Positions 22,400 through 35,070 of a stretch of DNA of 64,000 nt are shown piece after piece. The notes under the pieces are model-generated. The model saw only the letters and a program-made list of their open reading frames with translations, had not been told where the DNA came from and searched no databases. The DNA comes from Pyxicephalus adspersus. Taxonomy: Eukaryota > Chordata > Amphibia > Anura > Pyxicephalidae. The stretch is taken from positions 20,712,460 through 20,776,459 of the forward strand of contig NC_092863.1 in assembly GCF_032062135.1 (NCBI RefSeq), written 5' to 3'. The translations under genes were made by a program, and so were the position numbers. The first letter of the stretch is position 1; each line of letters starts with the position of its first letter.

Positions 22400-24840
22400 T
22401 TTTAGACATCTCATATACACAACACAATTTTAAAATCATGCCAGCAAACTTTAATAATTAAACAAACCATAATATTGGAAACCACAATGGTTCTCATAAA
22501 GTGTCTCCAAGCATAATATTTTTCAATGCTGTGCACAGACCTAATAGCCTCCTTCTTCAGGACAACCAAGAGACTTATAAATGTACAGTAATACATAAAA
22601 ACTTTTACAGACTCTTTTACAAACCCATATTCCACAAATCACTAACATTCGTGTTAAGGTTTTCACTTTCAATTTCAAATATTTGTTTTTCCACATTTTA
22701 TTATTATTTATTTTATTATTTATTCCCCATGGGTAAAATACATCAACTTCACTAAGGGTCACACCCGCACTAGCTATGAATCTACCTGGATCTAGAGAGT
22801 GCTTGAGATTTCCTGGGATTCGTGGCTGTAGTTGTCCAAGGCAGACAAGCTTTATGACCACATGACACTGTTTATAATTGTGCACCGCTCTATGATTTAG
22901 GCCACTTATAAAGAACAGACATTTGGGAGGAGAAGAGGTGGCCATTAAAGAGTGTTGCTGGAACAGGAAAAATGGAGTCAAGGACAGGGTAAGAGAGATG
23001 GGCAAATCTTGCTCAAGTATTGGTGGTACAACAAATGCCCTTCTTGAAGCTTCTTCCAGCAACTTGTGACTGTAATATACTATCTCTGCCTATGAGTGCC
23101 CAAGTGTCTGGTCAGGTGCAACCTGCCATAAGCAGAGTGCTGTAGTGACAGGGAGACATTTTTGGTCATGTGTTCAGGCGAGGCAGGATTAGTTTTTCCT
23201 GGGAAATATTGTTGCCAAGGCATGCTGTATTCAGGGTTAGCACAGGAAAAGAAATGACAGAAGCCTGAATAAATAAATAAATTGCAGAGCCAGCAGCAGA
23301 AATACTTTGCACTCTTGCTGTGGTTTTGTGGGTATGCTTTTATTTTTTTTGCAGCATCTGTAATATGGAAGGCTGGGTTCTGGTCAACAAAACAGAAGAT
23401 GCAGGAGTGGATGGCAATGTTGTTCTTGGTAAGGGTGATGGTGGTTCTAGTTCAAGTCTGCTGGAGGTATACATATCCTTTATATCCTCTAGACCAAGAT
23501 CTGAAATCACTTACAATATGGGCAGTAGCTGAGACACCAACTCGGGCATGAAGAACAGAAGTAGAGTAAGAAGCAGCTGTATTGTGGCAAGAAATTGGTA
23601 AGCCAGCTAATGTCTACTTTGGGTGCTGCTCAGGTGATCTTTCTGATTAACTCAGTGGTGTATTTTTTATGGTTATTCATAGAGGTGGTGCCTAGCTTGT
23701 CAATCTTTTTCCCTTGTCTTGTCAGAAGAAAATACTGTAAGGAATGGCTGCACCACTGTAGTGAAGCTGCAGTGACAACAAATGATGAGGGACCATGACT
23801 ACAATTGGGAACTGAAGTTTGCTGCATCTTATGTAAACCCCCTTTTTCCCACTTCATCATCCTGTCCATGGCTCTGCTGATCTCTTGTTTTGTCCTTTGC
23901 ATCATCTATCTCTTCCTCACAATAATTAGGATGTGTCACCTGTTTATTGGATTGCTTTGGGTCTCCCTCCTTCTCAGTGCTAGTAACTGACTCTGCTGGG
24001 GTTTGAACTCTGGTCTCTTTGGTCTTAGACTTCTACCTTGTGTGGCTGCTACTAAGATTTTTGATAAATTACTTAATCTTGGCCTCATGATTCCCTGAAC
24101 CTGATTGTGTGCTCTTGTTTCTGTTTCTGTGACTAATCTATTTCAAACATTGAACTTAATGTTTCTGTTGCATGATTATTTAGGTTTATTGTGTGATCTC
24201 ACTTGCTGTCTTCCCCCAACTATTGCTAATGTTGGCTTGGACTTTGGCATTAACTCTCTCAAAGGACTGTCCAACAACCTTTCCTCTGCTGCTGATAACT
24301 ATTGATTACTCATTCATTTCTCTGCCTCTTGTGGGCTCCACACTGTGTCTGCAGTCCCTACAAGCTGCAGTTGTAAAGGATGGTCGCCACCAGGTTTAAA
24401 AAGTCATAGCTACCTTCTTGGGGGCTGTGCAGGTCCAATGTTGCAGCATTGCACTACATCCCCTACCCAGGTCTTCTTCCTATGCTATGAGGATTGTATA
24501 GTTAAAGGACTGGCCTCTCTTCCATGTTGTCTTTAAAGCTGCAATAAAATGTCCCTCACCATGGCTAAAACGATTGCTTTCTGTTTATTACACAGTGCTC
24601 TCTACATGTGTTAGGATCCTCTCATGTTTTTATTGCATTTGGCCACTTTACAAACACTTTAGACACCAGAAAATAAACTAGAATCCCCCCCCCCCCATTG
24701 ATTCAATTGGATTTGAACTAGGCTCTCCCACATCAACTAATAAATTGGCCCTAGTTAAACAAACTGTTGGCAAAATGAACTGAGGCAAGTTCAACAACAC
24801 AGGAATTAGTTCCCGAAGAGAAGTAATTTGAATGTTACTG
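22400..24840. other. No gene recognised
   Basis: The longest frame (22541-23062, minus, 173 codons) has no recognisable domain and overlaps other open frames. A 'cctgaagaaggaggc' phrase on the minus strand at 22545-22562 recalls the PLE tail motif but lacks a hammerhead core. A poly-C run is at 24685-24697. No exon was identified. Confidence 0.4.
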
Positions 24841-24844
24841 TTAG

Positions 24845-25560
24845 GAGACATTTACCTGGCCAGTCCCCCAATGTGCGCCACGTCCTGTTTATTCTCCCTG
24901 GTGATGTTGCTCACCACAGCAAGGCGAACGAACAGGGACTAGTTGTATATCCTCTGCTCAGCAGCTGCTTCCTTTAGGCAGCTGTTCTTTCTCCACATTC
25001 CCAGCACATACTATGAGGCTGTGCACAACAGATAAGTCCCTTGCTTCATCCTGGCCTGCCATTGGCTGTTTGGACTTTATAGGCTTTCTGCTCACAGTCA
25101 CCAGTTGGCATTAGTAGCTGTAAGCTGGTTTGACCTGCTGCTGGTTTGTTTTGTCATTTTTGATTTTTTGTTGCTACTCTGCCTGTTTCTGACCCTGTGA
25201 TTGTATTCTGCCTTGACCAAACTTTGGCTGTGATCCTGACTCTGCTTTGTCTAATCCCTTGGATACCTTTTTTGATGGACTTTTTACCTGTGCATGACTT
25301 CTGGCACTGTATTCTGACTTGCCTCTGCTGGGATATGGTATACTGTATTATCTGTGGACTCTTGGTCCTCTGTCAAACCCTCTCCAGATGCCATCCTTCT
25401 GTGCACAGAAATTCTTGGAGCAACAGTATGCTAGGAAGGTGCAACGAGGCTTCCAACGCTCAGTGGAGGCTTGCTATAGGCGAAGAGTGTGGCGTTAGAT
25501 TTGGGGACTGGTGTCTGGTGAGCACCGCTGCTAAACCAGTGCCTTTCAGCTACATTTGCT
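24845..25560 (+). repeat. Possible LTR-type repeat
   Basis: Starts near 'tgttaggagacatttacctggccag'. It contains CTG- and TG-rich runs such as 'tttgacctgctgctggtttg' and 'tgcctgtttctgaccctgtga', which recall frog Gypsy-type LTRs. No flanking gag-pol or clear TG…CA boundary with a duplication could be fixed. It may be a solo LTR. Confidence 0.3.
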
Positions 25561-26184
25561 AGGCATGCTTTTCGTAGGTTGGAACCAGTAAATGCACATA
25601 TTGTAGAAGCATACTAAGAATGTAGTGAAATTGCAATGTGTACATTTTAAAACCTGCACGAGCAAATGATTATTTGGAGGTTACATGTGTTTTGACCTCT
25701 TAGTGAAAATGGGGTGGAGTATGCTGCAAAAGCATCAGGAAGGACAGTTTTTGTAAAAAAAGATTTCCATGTGTAGATTAGAAATTTGAGTTTTTTTTTC
25801 TGTAGAAGAGGAACTAGCTTTTATAATCCCCTCAAAACTTGCCAGAGCATGGTGCTCTGCAGAGCATCATTGTGTGGCAGCAGCTTTGTGAAATAAAAAC
25901 TAAACTTCTGATCTTCTGCTTAGAGTAATTTTCTCTACTGGTTATGTTGTATCTGACACAGCATATTTCATGAACCTTGTTATGTGTGCACATGTTACCT
26001 ACATATAAAAAACATTGCTTGAAGTGGTTTACCTCAAAAAAACACATTTAAACAAGAAGTAAGCAAGGCTGCTGTCAATAAAATTTTGAAACACATTCAT
26101 ACAGTCTTGTGATAAAATAACAGGTAGACCATCTACTTTTCTGCAGGCTGAACTGGTTGTATTCTTGCCCAAGCCTCTAATAAG

Positions 26185-27231
26185 TCTAAATGCAGATGTG
26201 CAGAGGAATATAGGTGGGTGATATCAAGATCCAAGATATTATACAACCCTTTTGATTGATTGAGCTCCGGAGATTCTGTGTGGAGATTGGACTTTGTTGC
26301 TGAAGAACAACTATACCTGCAACCATTCTGAGTCTAATGGCAGAGTGGCTAGGTGGAAGCCTAAGGTGCTCAGGCTCAGTGCAAAACACATAAAAGCACA
26401 TGTGGAGTTTGCAAAATAGTGCCTGAAGGAGTCTCAGACTCAACAAGATTCTCTAGTCTGATGAAACAAGATTGAATGTTTGGCCTCAATTCTAAACATC
26501 ATTTCTGGAGGAAACCAGGCACTGCTCATGATTTGCCCAATACCCAATACCAATGACCAATACCATCCAAACAGTGAAGCATGGTGGTGGCAGGATCATG
26601 TTCGGGACTGTTTTTCAGCAGCAGGGACTGGAATACTGGTCAGGGTTGAGGAAAAGCTGAATAGAGCAAACTACAGAGATATCCTCAAAGAAAACCTGTT
26701 CAACAGTGCTTAGGACATCAAACTTGGCCAAAGGCTCACCTTCCAACATGACAAGGACCCAAAGCACACAGTAAAATTAACACAGGAATGGTTTAAGGAC
26801 AACTAGAGTGGCCCACTCAGAGCCCTGACTTAAACCCTATTCAAAATCTCTGAAGAGACCTGGAAATGTCCCCATCCAACCTGACTGAGCTTGAGAGGAT
26901 TTGCAAAAAACAATGTCAGAAAATCCCCCAGTCTAGGTGTGAAAATGTTGTTATACTATATATACTATATATTATGCCCAAAAAGACTCAAGACTGTAAT
27001 TGCTGCCAAAGGTGCTTCAACTAAGTACTACGTAAAGGGTCTGAATACTTATGTAAATCTGATATTTCAGTTTTTTCTTTTTTATCCGCTTACAAAAAAG
27101 TCTGTTTTAACTTTGTCATTATGGTGTAGTGAGTGTAGATTAATGAGAAAAAAAAACCTCAATTTTGATTGTAGCATAATGATATTAAAAAAAAGTGAAG
27201 GGGGTCTGAATACATTCTGAAGCCACTGTAT
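26185..27231 (+). pseudogene. Tc1-like transposon with broken transposase
   Basis: The DDE domain is recognisable on the + strand: KAHVEFAK (near 26395), HGGGRIMFG in a shifted frame (26580-26610), and DKDPKHTVKL (26754-26783), which matches the DNDPKHTA block carrying the second catalytic Asp. Several in-frame stops and frameshifts interrupt it. The right end reads '…gggtctgaatacattctgaagccactgta', a Tc1-type inverted terminus (TACAGTGGCTTCAGAATG) next to TA. No matching left terminus was seen, so the 5' end and the DNA-binding domain are truncated. Confidence 0.85.
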
Positions 27232-28469
27232 CTACACATTTAGGGATCTATTTATAAACCAGTGAATCTGATATTCATTGAAACATTCCCTGGTGGAGAA
27301 TATGCCTGTGTGTTCCTTGGGTTTCAGTCATTGGGGCTAATTCTTAAAAATGTATATTAGATCAGAAGTAGCGAAAATAGGCAGCAGTTATTTTTGTGTG
27401 CAGATTCCTCTACCTCGACAAATCCACTAGTAGATAATAGTACACAATCAGTAAATTAGTCTGAACTGTGTAACATTTTACCTGCACCTACAGAGATTCC
27501 CTCTAGCTATAGTATTTTTTATTTTAGGTTTAATTCAGGGGCAATCAGGACTTGCGACCTCAGAGACATATCACACAGTAATGTCCCACTGTGTACAGTG
27601 CATTGGTGTAACAAAAATTGGGTGAAGGGACAAAACACATTTTTAGCAACTAGGAGATTAATTAACATCAAAATGCAATTCATTATTGTAGGTCTGTTCA
27701 CCTTTGTAGGAAATCTTTGAAAATTACATCCATGCTACCATAAAGCTCCTATTGAAAATAATTCAGTTTACGGCAATCTTTTAAGATGTAAACATGGACA
27801 CTTGTGTAAAAGTAGGATATAAAAAAATGAAACTCCTTTACATTGTTAAAATAAAGCATTCACATACCGCAAACTAAGTCAAAACCCACCTGCTGTCACA
27901 GTTGACGGTGTGTTGTCCACATTTGATACCCATGTGCAATCACATTTGCCAGTGTGTTACCCCCAAATATTGCCAAAATACCCTGTGTGCTATAAATGTC
28001 AGTATTCTGTCCATGTGAATAAAAAATACTTTTATGTTGCCTGGGCATTGCCAAATTTTTCCATGTATTACCAGTTTAGTTCTATGGTGCCATTCAGGTA
28101 TGATACCAAGTTATTACCTTTATATGAGTCTCACTTACCACACCTTTGTGAGCACATATTTTGTCCATGTCCCCAGTACACAATAACATACTTTGTGCAA
28201 AACAGCAGCATTTTTACTGTATATAATATCCTATTAAAGGCAACAATATTTGTACCTTTAACACAGGCTAGTACTGAGACAAAATCTGTTAATGACCAGA
28301 TCTATCTTGGTTATTCGGAAATCTCCAAAGTATATTTCCTTTATTGTTCTTCGGTTTCACTTCTTCCTAGTTATTTCCTATTTCCTAAACCTTTATTTCT
28401 GCTTTCACACTGATCGTGTTCTGAAGAACTTATGTAGTGACTTTTAACACACTTGTCACCTAGAATGGA
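27232..28469. other. No gene recognised
   Basis: It contains a 167-codon open frame (27910-28413, +) with recurring 'attgcca…ttacc' phrases. This looks like a degenerate short tandem repeat, not a protein domain. Otherwise it is plain AT-rich sequence. Confidence 0.4.
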
Positions 28470-28580
28470 AGTCCTTTGCTATTTATTTTCAATCTTGAAC
28501 CAGATCAATTCCAGGTTTGCTGGATCACCAAGCTTCACTGATGAAAGTGTATCCTCTCCAGGCCCAAAGTATCAGATGAG
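28470..28580. mobile_element. Partial foldback MITE (same family as 15178)
   Basis: The stretch 'gaaccagatcaattccaggtttgctggatcacc…gaaagtgtatcctctccaggccc' corresponds to the right arm of the element at 58840-58994. One arm is missing. Confidence 0.65.
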
Positions 28581-30006
28581 ACTTGAATGTCCCCCAATAT
28601 CTGTAAAATGTTTGTAACTTAACATAAAACATGGAGTTACATAAGGTTTAAATACATTTAAATATTAATCTACAAATTGACTATGTTCGAGGTCAGATTG
28701 GGTTTTCCTGAATTGATTGGTCTTCCTGGTGGGTCATTTATGTTTTTGTGTGTCTTAGGTAACAAGTAGAATGTCGGCATAACAGGGGGTTGCATTTTCA
28801 AGAAATCAAAATTTTTTTTCTTAATAAGGCCTGCAAAAAAACATGATCAATTAAGTCAAAAATTTATTTTTGAAAGGTGGTAGTCATAGATGGTTCCATT
28901 CCTTGTTAAGTATATGCAAACATATTTTTCATAATGTAGTCTGTCTAATACCATAATATTTCCACTTTGATGATATGCTAACATTTTTTAAATTCGATTG
29001 AATATTGGTGGTAATATATCACACTTTTTCTACAAAAGTAAATTAGGTGCCAACCCTCAAAATGTATGAAAAAGTCATAAAATCAAAAAGAGAGATTGAG
29101 CAGGGTCTTTTGGCACAAACAATGTATTTATATTGTATAAAAAACAAACACGGTGAAACATAACATAAGAAAAGGGCCACTAAACAACCTAGTGGTCAAC
29201 AACAATTTAGTTGGAGCTCTAGGGGGAGCTGAATGCAATATGAAATATGGCTTCCTCAGGGGTGTTTTTTTGACAACATGTATTGGTTGCTTGCACAGGT
29301 TGTATCTAATTCAGTGAAAAATATCTTACTTGAGTATCAAGTACATGTTGGTGTTCAGAATGTAAACAATATGTGCTACATGCAGCAAAATACCCTTGAT
29401 CATTTAGGAATTAGAGTGATATTAAGCTAAATATATGTATGACAAATTGTTGTATTAGTTAATAATTTGAAATATATCAGACCAATATAAACTTGTATAA
29501 AATAACAGTTGTTAAAAAAGTTTGGCACTTACTTGATCCTGCAAGGTAGTATCCTATGCTTTTTGTGCAAACTCAGGAGGGTATATAAACTATATAAACT
29601 CTTCTCTATAGCATGAATAAACAATCTTGTAGCAGATTTGCTAAGACTCTAATATAGCAAATTAGGGATATAAAAAAAAATGTATGGTATAAGTTTGCGT
29701 TCAAAAAGATAACATGGAAGTAACTGCAAAGAGTGTTTGAGTATTACTACTTTTATGTGGTAGATATGTGAAAATGATGTAGCTCAGTTCTATGTGAAGT
29801 TATGTGCAGAGCAGCAGGGAGATCCAAGGGATGCCACTTCTTTATAGGATGGCGTCCCCAGGACCTCCCTCTCCTCCACGTGCAAGCAGACTGTGTCTGG
29901 GGATAACCCAGAGGCCTGTTGGGTGACGTAGGGCTGGAGGGCGGCGCATATTGTTACTCAATTAAATGACATATATGATATATGGATTATGATGTTATGA
30001 AAAAGG

Positions 30007-30345
30007 TTAAAAGCTGAAAGCATCATTTAGACCCGGAAAGTAATTGGCCTTTAGCAGAAATATCCATTTGGTTTCTGCCTGTAACAGTTTTTTATTACGA
30101 TCACCTCCTCTGGGACTAGGTGGTATCTGTTCTAGAGCTGCGAAGCTTATACAGTGAGTATTAAATTGATGTTCTGTCCCTACATGGTAACTAGGAGGTG
30201 TAGTCATTTTCCCGTTTTTGATTAAATACAGGTGTTCATATATGCGTTTGCGGAGTGGTCTTTTAGTTTTTCCTACATAAAATCTTCCACATGAACAGTT
30301 AATTAGATAGATAATGCCAATTGATTGACATTTGACCTGGTAGTG
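30007..30345 (-). pseudogene. PLE GIY-YIG endonuclease domain
   Basis: Minus-strand translation gives IIYLINCSCGRFYVGKTKR followed by PLRKRIYEHL. This matches the GIY-YIG nuclease of PLEs, with 'YL' and 'FYVGKT' as the two halves of the signature and the conserved Arg and Glu/His downstream. It continues in frame into a C-terminal tail ending near 30010 (…HVGTEHQFNTHC…). It would nick target DNA for retrotransposition. This part is open, but it is separated from RT by frame breaks. Confidence 0.8.
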
Positions 30346-30697
30346 GATCTTATGTGTGGTGACATTGGGTAATATAAGTGCCTGGTTTTCTAAAATCGAG
30401 TCACATTGGTTACAGGAGCCGCATTGAAAGGTTACGTGCGTTTTATTCTGCTTGGAATCAATAGGTTGAGGATTGAAATGAATTACAACTAGTGAGTCTC
30501 GTAGTGAACTTGATCTTCTAAATCTAATACACGGTTTCTCATCTAAGATGATATTTATATAGGGATCAGAAGTGAGGATATTCCAATGATCTTTAATTAG
30601 TTGATGGATATATTGATGATGTTCATTAAATCTGGTTACGATAGGTAGTTTGGGTTGAATGCGTGTAGATGAGGTGTCAGATATAAGTCTTCCAGTG

Positions 30698-31646
30698 TCA
30701 AGTTTGGGTACATTTTGAAAAAGTTCTTTTCAGAATTTTTTTGCTGTAGCCTCTGGTTAGAAGCCTTTCTGTAAGAGCTTTTGCTTCAATTTTCAAGTCT
30801 GTGTGTAATGTACAATTTCTCTTGAGTCTTAACATTTGGCTGTAAGGGATGCTATTAATTAAAGGTTTAGGGTGAGCACTTTCAGCATGGAGAATGGTGT
30901 TTCCAGATGTTTCTTTCCTATAAAGTGTGGTGGTGATAGGAAGGTCAGAAGAGATACTAATGAAAATGTCTAAGAAAGGTATTTGATGAGGATCAATATT
31001 CCAGGTGAATTTAAGATTATAGTTATTCTGTAAAAGCGACTGTAACGTAGTGTTTAGAATATCTCTGTAAATGTCCATATGATCAAAATATCATCAATAT
31101 AGCAACGCCACAAGAGGATGTGTTGAAGATAAGGGTGAAAGGGTTGGAGAAAAGATGTTTGTCCCAATGTCCAAGATACAGATTTGCATAAGATGGGGCA
31201 CATTTCGTCCCCATCACGACCCCTTGCAATTGCAGATAAATTTGGTCTTTAAAAATGTTACGGGTAAGAATGTACAGCAAAAGTTTAAGGATAAACTGAT
31301 TATATGGTCCAAGGGATATGTCATCAGTTTGAAGAAAAAAAGCTATTTATTGTAGACCTGATGAATGAGATATACTGCTGTATAAAGCTTCCACGTCCAC
31401 CGTGGTTACAAGTGTGTTGGGAGGAACTGTCATATCTTTTAAGGTTTGAAGTAGTTGGATAGTATCCCTAAGATATAATGGTAGTTGGGCTACGTATGGT
31501 CTGAGATAAGTATCAATAAGGTCACTCGCTCTAGAAGAAATCGAGTCAATACCCGCCACTATAGGACGTCCAGGTGGTTTGGGTAAGTTCTTGTGAACTT
31601 TAAGGAGGCTATATAATGTAGGTATTATTGGGTGTTTAATCCACAA
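30698..31646 (-). pseudogene. PLE reverse transcriptase (broken)
   Basis: Visible blocks in order are LYSLLKVHKN and PGRPIVAGIDS (start of RT), TTVDVEALYSSI (first catalytic Asp), LQGVVMGTKCAPSYANLYLG, then in a shifted frame LLWRCYIDDILI with the catalytic YIDD box (31085-31125), followed by FTWNIDPHQIPFLDI. These are diagnostic of Penelope-like RT. At least two frame changes separate the blocks, and the N-terminus is absent. Confidence 0.85.
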
Positions 31647-31659
31647 AAATTATTTGGTT

Positions 31660-33005
31660 TACATTTATATTTGGTTAACATTTTTTAAATATATAATAAT
31701 AGCAAAAAGATCAGGTCTGAGGATATAGGCCCCTTAAAGGTTGTCTTGGGGTTGGTAACTGGGGATAAAGAAAAAGTGGATTATTAGCAATAATTAGCAA
31801 TATCACTGCCTTAAACAAGACACAATGGCTCAGACTTGATGTAATTGTTGAACACAATTAAGGTTGATAAAACACCATGACCTAACAGATTTCACATCCA
31901 CATGTCCTCAATATGCTGAGCTCATATTTTCAAAGCCATTGTTTCTAATTTTTTAGAGACTCTTTAATCGTTGGCATGGTAGCAATGGATTGGCAGAAGG
32001 CCAATGTGGTTGGAGCAAAGTTATTACCAAGTAACTACAGACCAATAAGTTTAACTTCTATAGTTGGAAAGGTCCTAGAGAGTTTGTTTAAGAACCACAT
32101 AGAGGAGTTTCTTCTAGAAAATAATATTATAAGTGGTTATCAGCATGGATTCAAGCAAAACGTTGTGAAGTTGTGAAACAAATTTACTCTCCTTTTATGA
32201 AGAAAATAGGTAGTATGTGGAGTAGCAGTTGTGTACTTGGAATTTGCTAAAGCATTGGACACAGGTTAAAATGCAAATTTGGATTTAAAAAATTTAGAAA
32301 ATTCCATCTGTAAATGGATAGAGAACTGGCTTTAAGACTGCATCTAGAGAAAAGTAATTAATAATTTATACTCTGAACAGTCTAGAGTTATTAGTGCTAT
32401 ACCCCAGCGTTCAGTGTTGGGACCTTTATTAGTTAAAATCTTTATAAATAATATAGAGTTTGGGATTTAAAAAAAAACATTTCTGTGTTTGCAGATGACA
32501 CCAAACTATGTAATGAAATTAAGTCCATAAAGGATGTCTATAATCTACAAGCAGACCTGGATGTACTGTTTGGTTGGGCAGCCAAGTGGCGAATGACATG
32601 ATTCTTGAGAAATGTAAAGTTATGCACCTGGGGGCTAACAACATGCATTCTTCATACTGACTAGGGGGAATGCATTTAGCGGACTCAAAAATGGAAAAGG
32701 ACCTGGGGGTTATGTTAGATCAAAGACCTAATAATAGTATGCAATGACAAGCTGCAATATCTAGAGCTAGCAAAATACTTTCTTGTATTAAAAGAGGAAT
32801 AGACTGCAGAGATCGAGACATAACCCTGCCCCTGTGCAAAGCATTGGTCAGACCTCATCTATAGTTTGCAGCCCAGCTTTGGGCACCAGTTCACAAAAAT
32901 TATATTGTTGAATTGGAGAGAGTGCAGAGAAGGGTAACTGAACTAACTAAGGAATGGAGGAGCTCAGCTATGAGATTACCTAAACTGAATCTATTCTTTA
33001 TATTG
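31660..33005 (+). pseudogene. CR1/L2 LINE ORF2 fragment
   Basis: The sequence parallels 4290-5500 of the first LINE: 'aaaaagatcaggtctga…', WQKANVVGAKLLPSNYRPISLTSIVGKVLES (31985-32080), a GVPQ/VLGP-like region near 32400, VFADDTKL (32490-32510), NLQADLD, and the VRPHL…ERVQRR region near 32850-32940. It is truncated at the 3' end near 33005 and has many stops. The PLE abuts its 5' end. Confidence 0.8.
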
Positions 33006-33489
33006 ATGTACTCTACATTTAAACGGTTACTTGATTACTTCAGCTCTTGATAGCTTCAATTCTCTCATAATAAATTTATTATTAGAAGTACAATGTTTTG
33101 TACTTATCAAATGAACATCTCAAAGACAGAAAAAAAAAGCTTTGGGGATGTGGCCTTGTTCTTTTCTGTGGCTTACATATTAGAAGCTGGTCACAGGTAA
33201 AGTTAAAGGGCAGGCATTTGTTTGTTAATAGTCTCTAGCATTGTTGCCACCTTCATACTGGGTGATGCACCCCAGTAGACCACCACTATCTCTGTTGGAC
33301 CTAAACCTGTTATCAGTTTTACAAAAAACACCTTTCAAAATCAGTTAAGGTTTCCTGCTGCCAACACCATCCTATATAGTCTTCTTAATTGCCATCACAC
33401 CAGCAAGATGGGTCTCCGAGTTGGCAACACTATCATGCAAGCCTTTATTGTCAGTCCTACATTGGATCCCTATGGAAATTATAGGAGCT
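33006..33489. other. No gene seen
   Basis: A short AT-rich unique interval between the CR1/L2 fragment and the L1 insertion. It supplies one copy of the L1's target-site duplication at its right edge. Confidence 0.5.
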
Positions 33490-33505
33490 GGACCTCCTAA
33501 TAGTA

Positions 33506-34958
33506 TTTCTAATTACCAATGCTACTTCCTCCTCTGTGAAAGCTGATTCTAAGATAGCAGACAATATTGGATCTAATTCTGGTAAGGCTGTAGAAGTTAT
33601 ATAATCCCGAAGGGAGATGGTTGTGTTCGTCGTGTTTTGGATGTTATACAAGTCAGAATAGTATTGTTGGAACGTCTTCAGTATCTCTTGGGGTATAGCA
33701 GTAACATCACCCTTAGCGTTTCGGACAAGGGGAACATTGCAGGCCTCGTAACTGCAGACCTCGGATGCAGCCCTCTCGCCAGCATGCGGCCACATTTTTC
33801 CCCATATTGATAGTAAGATTTTCGGTATTTGTCTCTATACTTTTGATGAGCTAAGTCATACAGTTGTAAGAGATGTCTCCTGGAGGAGGTCAGTTCAGTA
33901 AACAGATCTGAGGTCATGTTGTTTTTATGTAGTTTTTCTAACCGTCGTATTTTGTCGACCGTATTAGCTATGTCCTGGGATCTAATCTTCTTAAGTCTGG
34001 CCCCCTGCTGTATCAGCACTCCACGTATAACTGCCTTGAGTGCCTCCCATTGAAAAGGGAGGGAAGTGTCATCTAGCTCATGGTCTTTTAAAAAATATTT
34101 GATAGTATCCAATATTGCGCCCGCACAAACTGGATCCTTAAACAAAGAATCGTTGCATTTCCAGGTCCACTCCTGGGGCCCCAGAGAGGGAGTCTGGAGG
34201 GTAAGCGTAACCGAGGCGTGATCGGACCATGGGCAACTATCGATAGACACTACAGGTTGCCAGTCCAAAATTTTATGGCTCGCCAGGACATAGTCAATAC
34301 GTGAGTATGTATTATGGGGGTTAGAGTAAAATGTATAATCTTTATCACTTGGATGCAGAGTCCGCTATACATCAACAAGTTGGAGGTCATATAGCTTGGT
34401 CTTGAACGCATTCAGTTTAGAATAAGATATGGAGGAGTGGCCTGATGATGTGTCTATCCTGGGGTCTATCGGAAAATTTAGGTCACCCCCAATTATCAGT
34501 GCGCCTTCCGCAAAAGCTTGCAGTTTAGTCAGGTATTGGGCGGCTGCCACCGTTGGTTGCTGTTTAGGGGAACAAATAGATGCAAAAGTGAATTTCTTAT
34601 CCCATAAGGATAATTTAGCAAAAATATATCGGCCCATTGGGTCAATACATGTGTCCAATATTCGAACAGGAAGTGATTTATGAAAGGCTATGGATACCCC
34701 TTTGGTTTTGCCTTCAGGGTTGGAACTATGTATCCAAGTAGGGTAGTATCGGTTGCGAACGAGGGGTATCTTTGAAGAGTGAAAATGAGTTTCCTGAAAC
34801 AACAGGATATGGGCTTTGGCTTTGTGATGACCATATAGGAGTTGGGAACGTTTAATCGGACTATTAAGGCCTCTGACATTAAGGGTGCGAATCGTCAACC
34901 CTTGCAAGGTACGTGACTGATTAGTCATAGCTTTGGTGTCACAAAATAGTCCACCCAC
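33506..34958 (-). pseudogene. L1-like ORF2 endonuclease and RT start, truncated
   Basis: The APE-type endonuclease runs 34958-34200: LTIRTLNVRGLN, ILLFQETHF (catalytic Glu), IIGGDLNFPIDP (GDxN motif), RIDYVLAS in the intervening segment, and SDHASVTLTL (SDH motif). There is one stop after LQLVDV near 34365. The linker then gives EILKTFQQYYSDLYN and FTEEEVALVIRN, which precede the RT's GPDG block, before the frame crosses the duplication at 33505 into host DNA. It is truncated by design of the insertion, not by later decay. Confidence 0.85.
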
Positions 34959-35070
34959 AAAAGGGGTTAAGCAGCGGGAAAGGTAGAGTAGGCCAGTCAG
35001 GTATCAAAAACTAGGACAGGGGTATCAGGTAAGGGGTGGTGCGGGTTATAGTCGGCCGGGTGGGGCTAGT

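Larger units (their letters stand above)
29040..31650 (-). mobile_element. Penelope-like element (PLE), 5'-truncated
   Basis: On the minus strand the element runs from RT (31646 to about 30700) through a linker to a GIY-YIG endonuclease (about 30330-30010), then a 3' tail to about 29040. The tail includes 'cccctgaggaagcc' (near 29262, minus), a decayed hammerhead-type motif, and AT-rich sequence with a 'aataaa'-like signal. PLEs are retroelements whose RT is related to telomerase RT. Frameshifts break the frame. Confidence 0.85.

Noticed and set aside
22541..23062. 173-codon open frame on the minus strand
   Set aside because: No domain, signal peptide or splice context is recognisable, and open frames overlap it on other strands. 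Likely chance or an unassigned repeat.
23960..24040. tRNA-like B-box phrase on the minus strand (GAGTTCAAACCCC)
   Set aside because: No A-box or cloverleaf could be formed around it.
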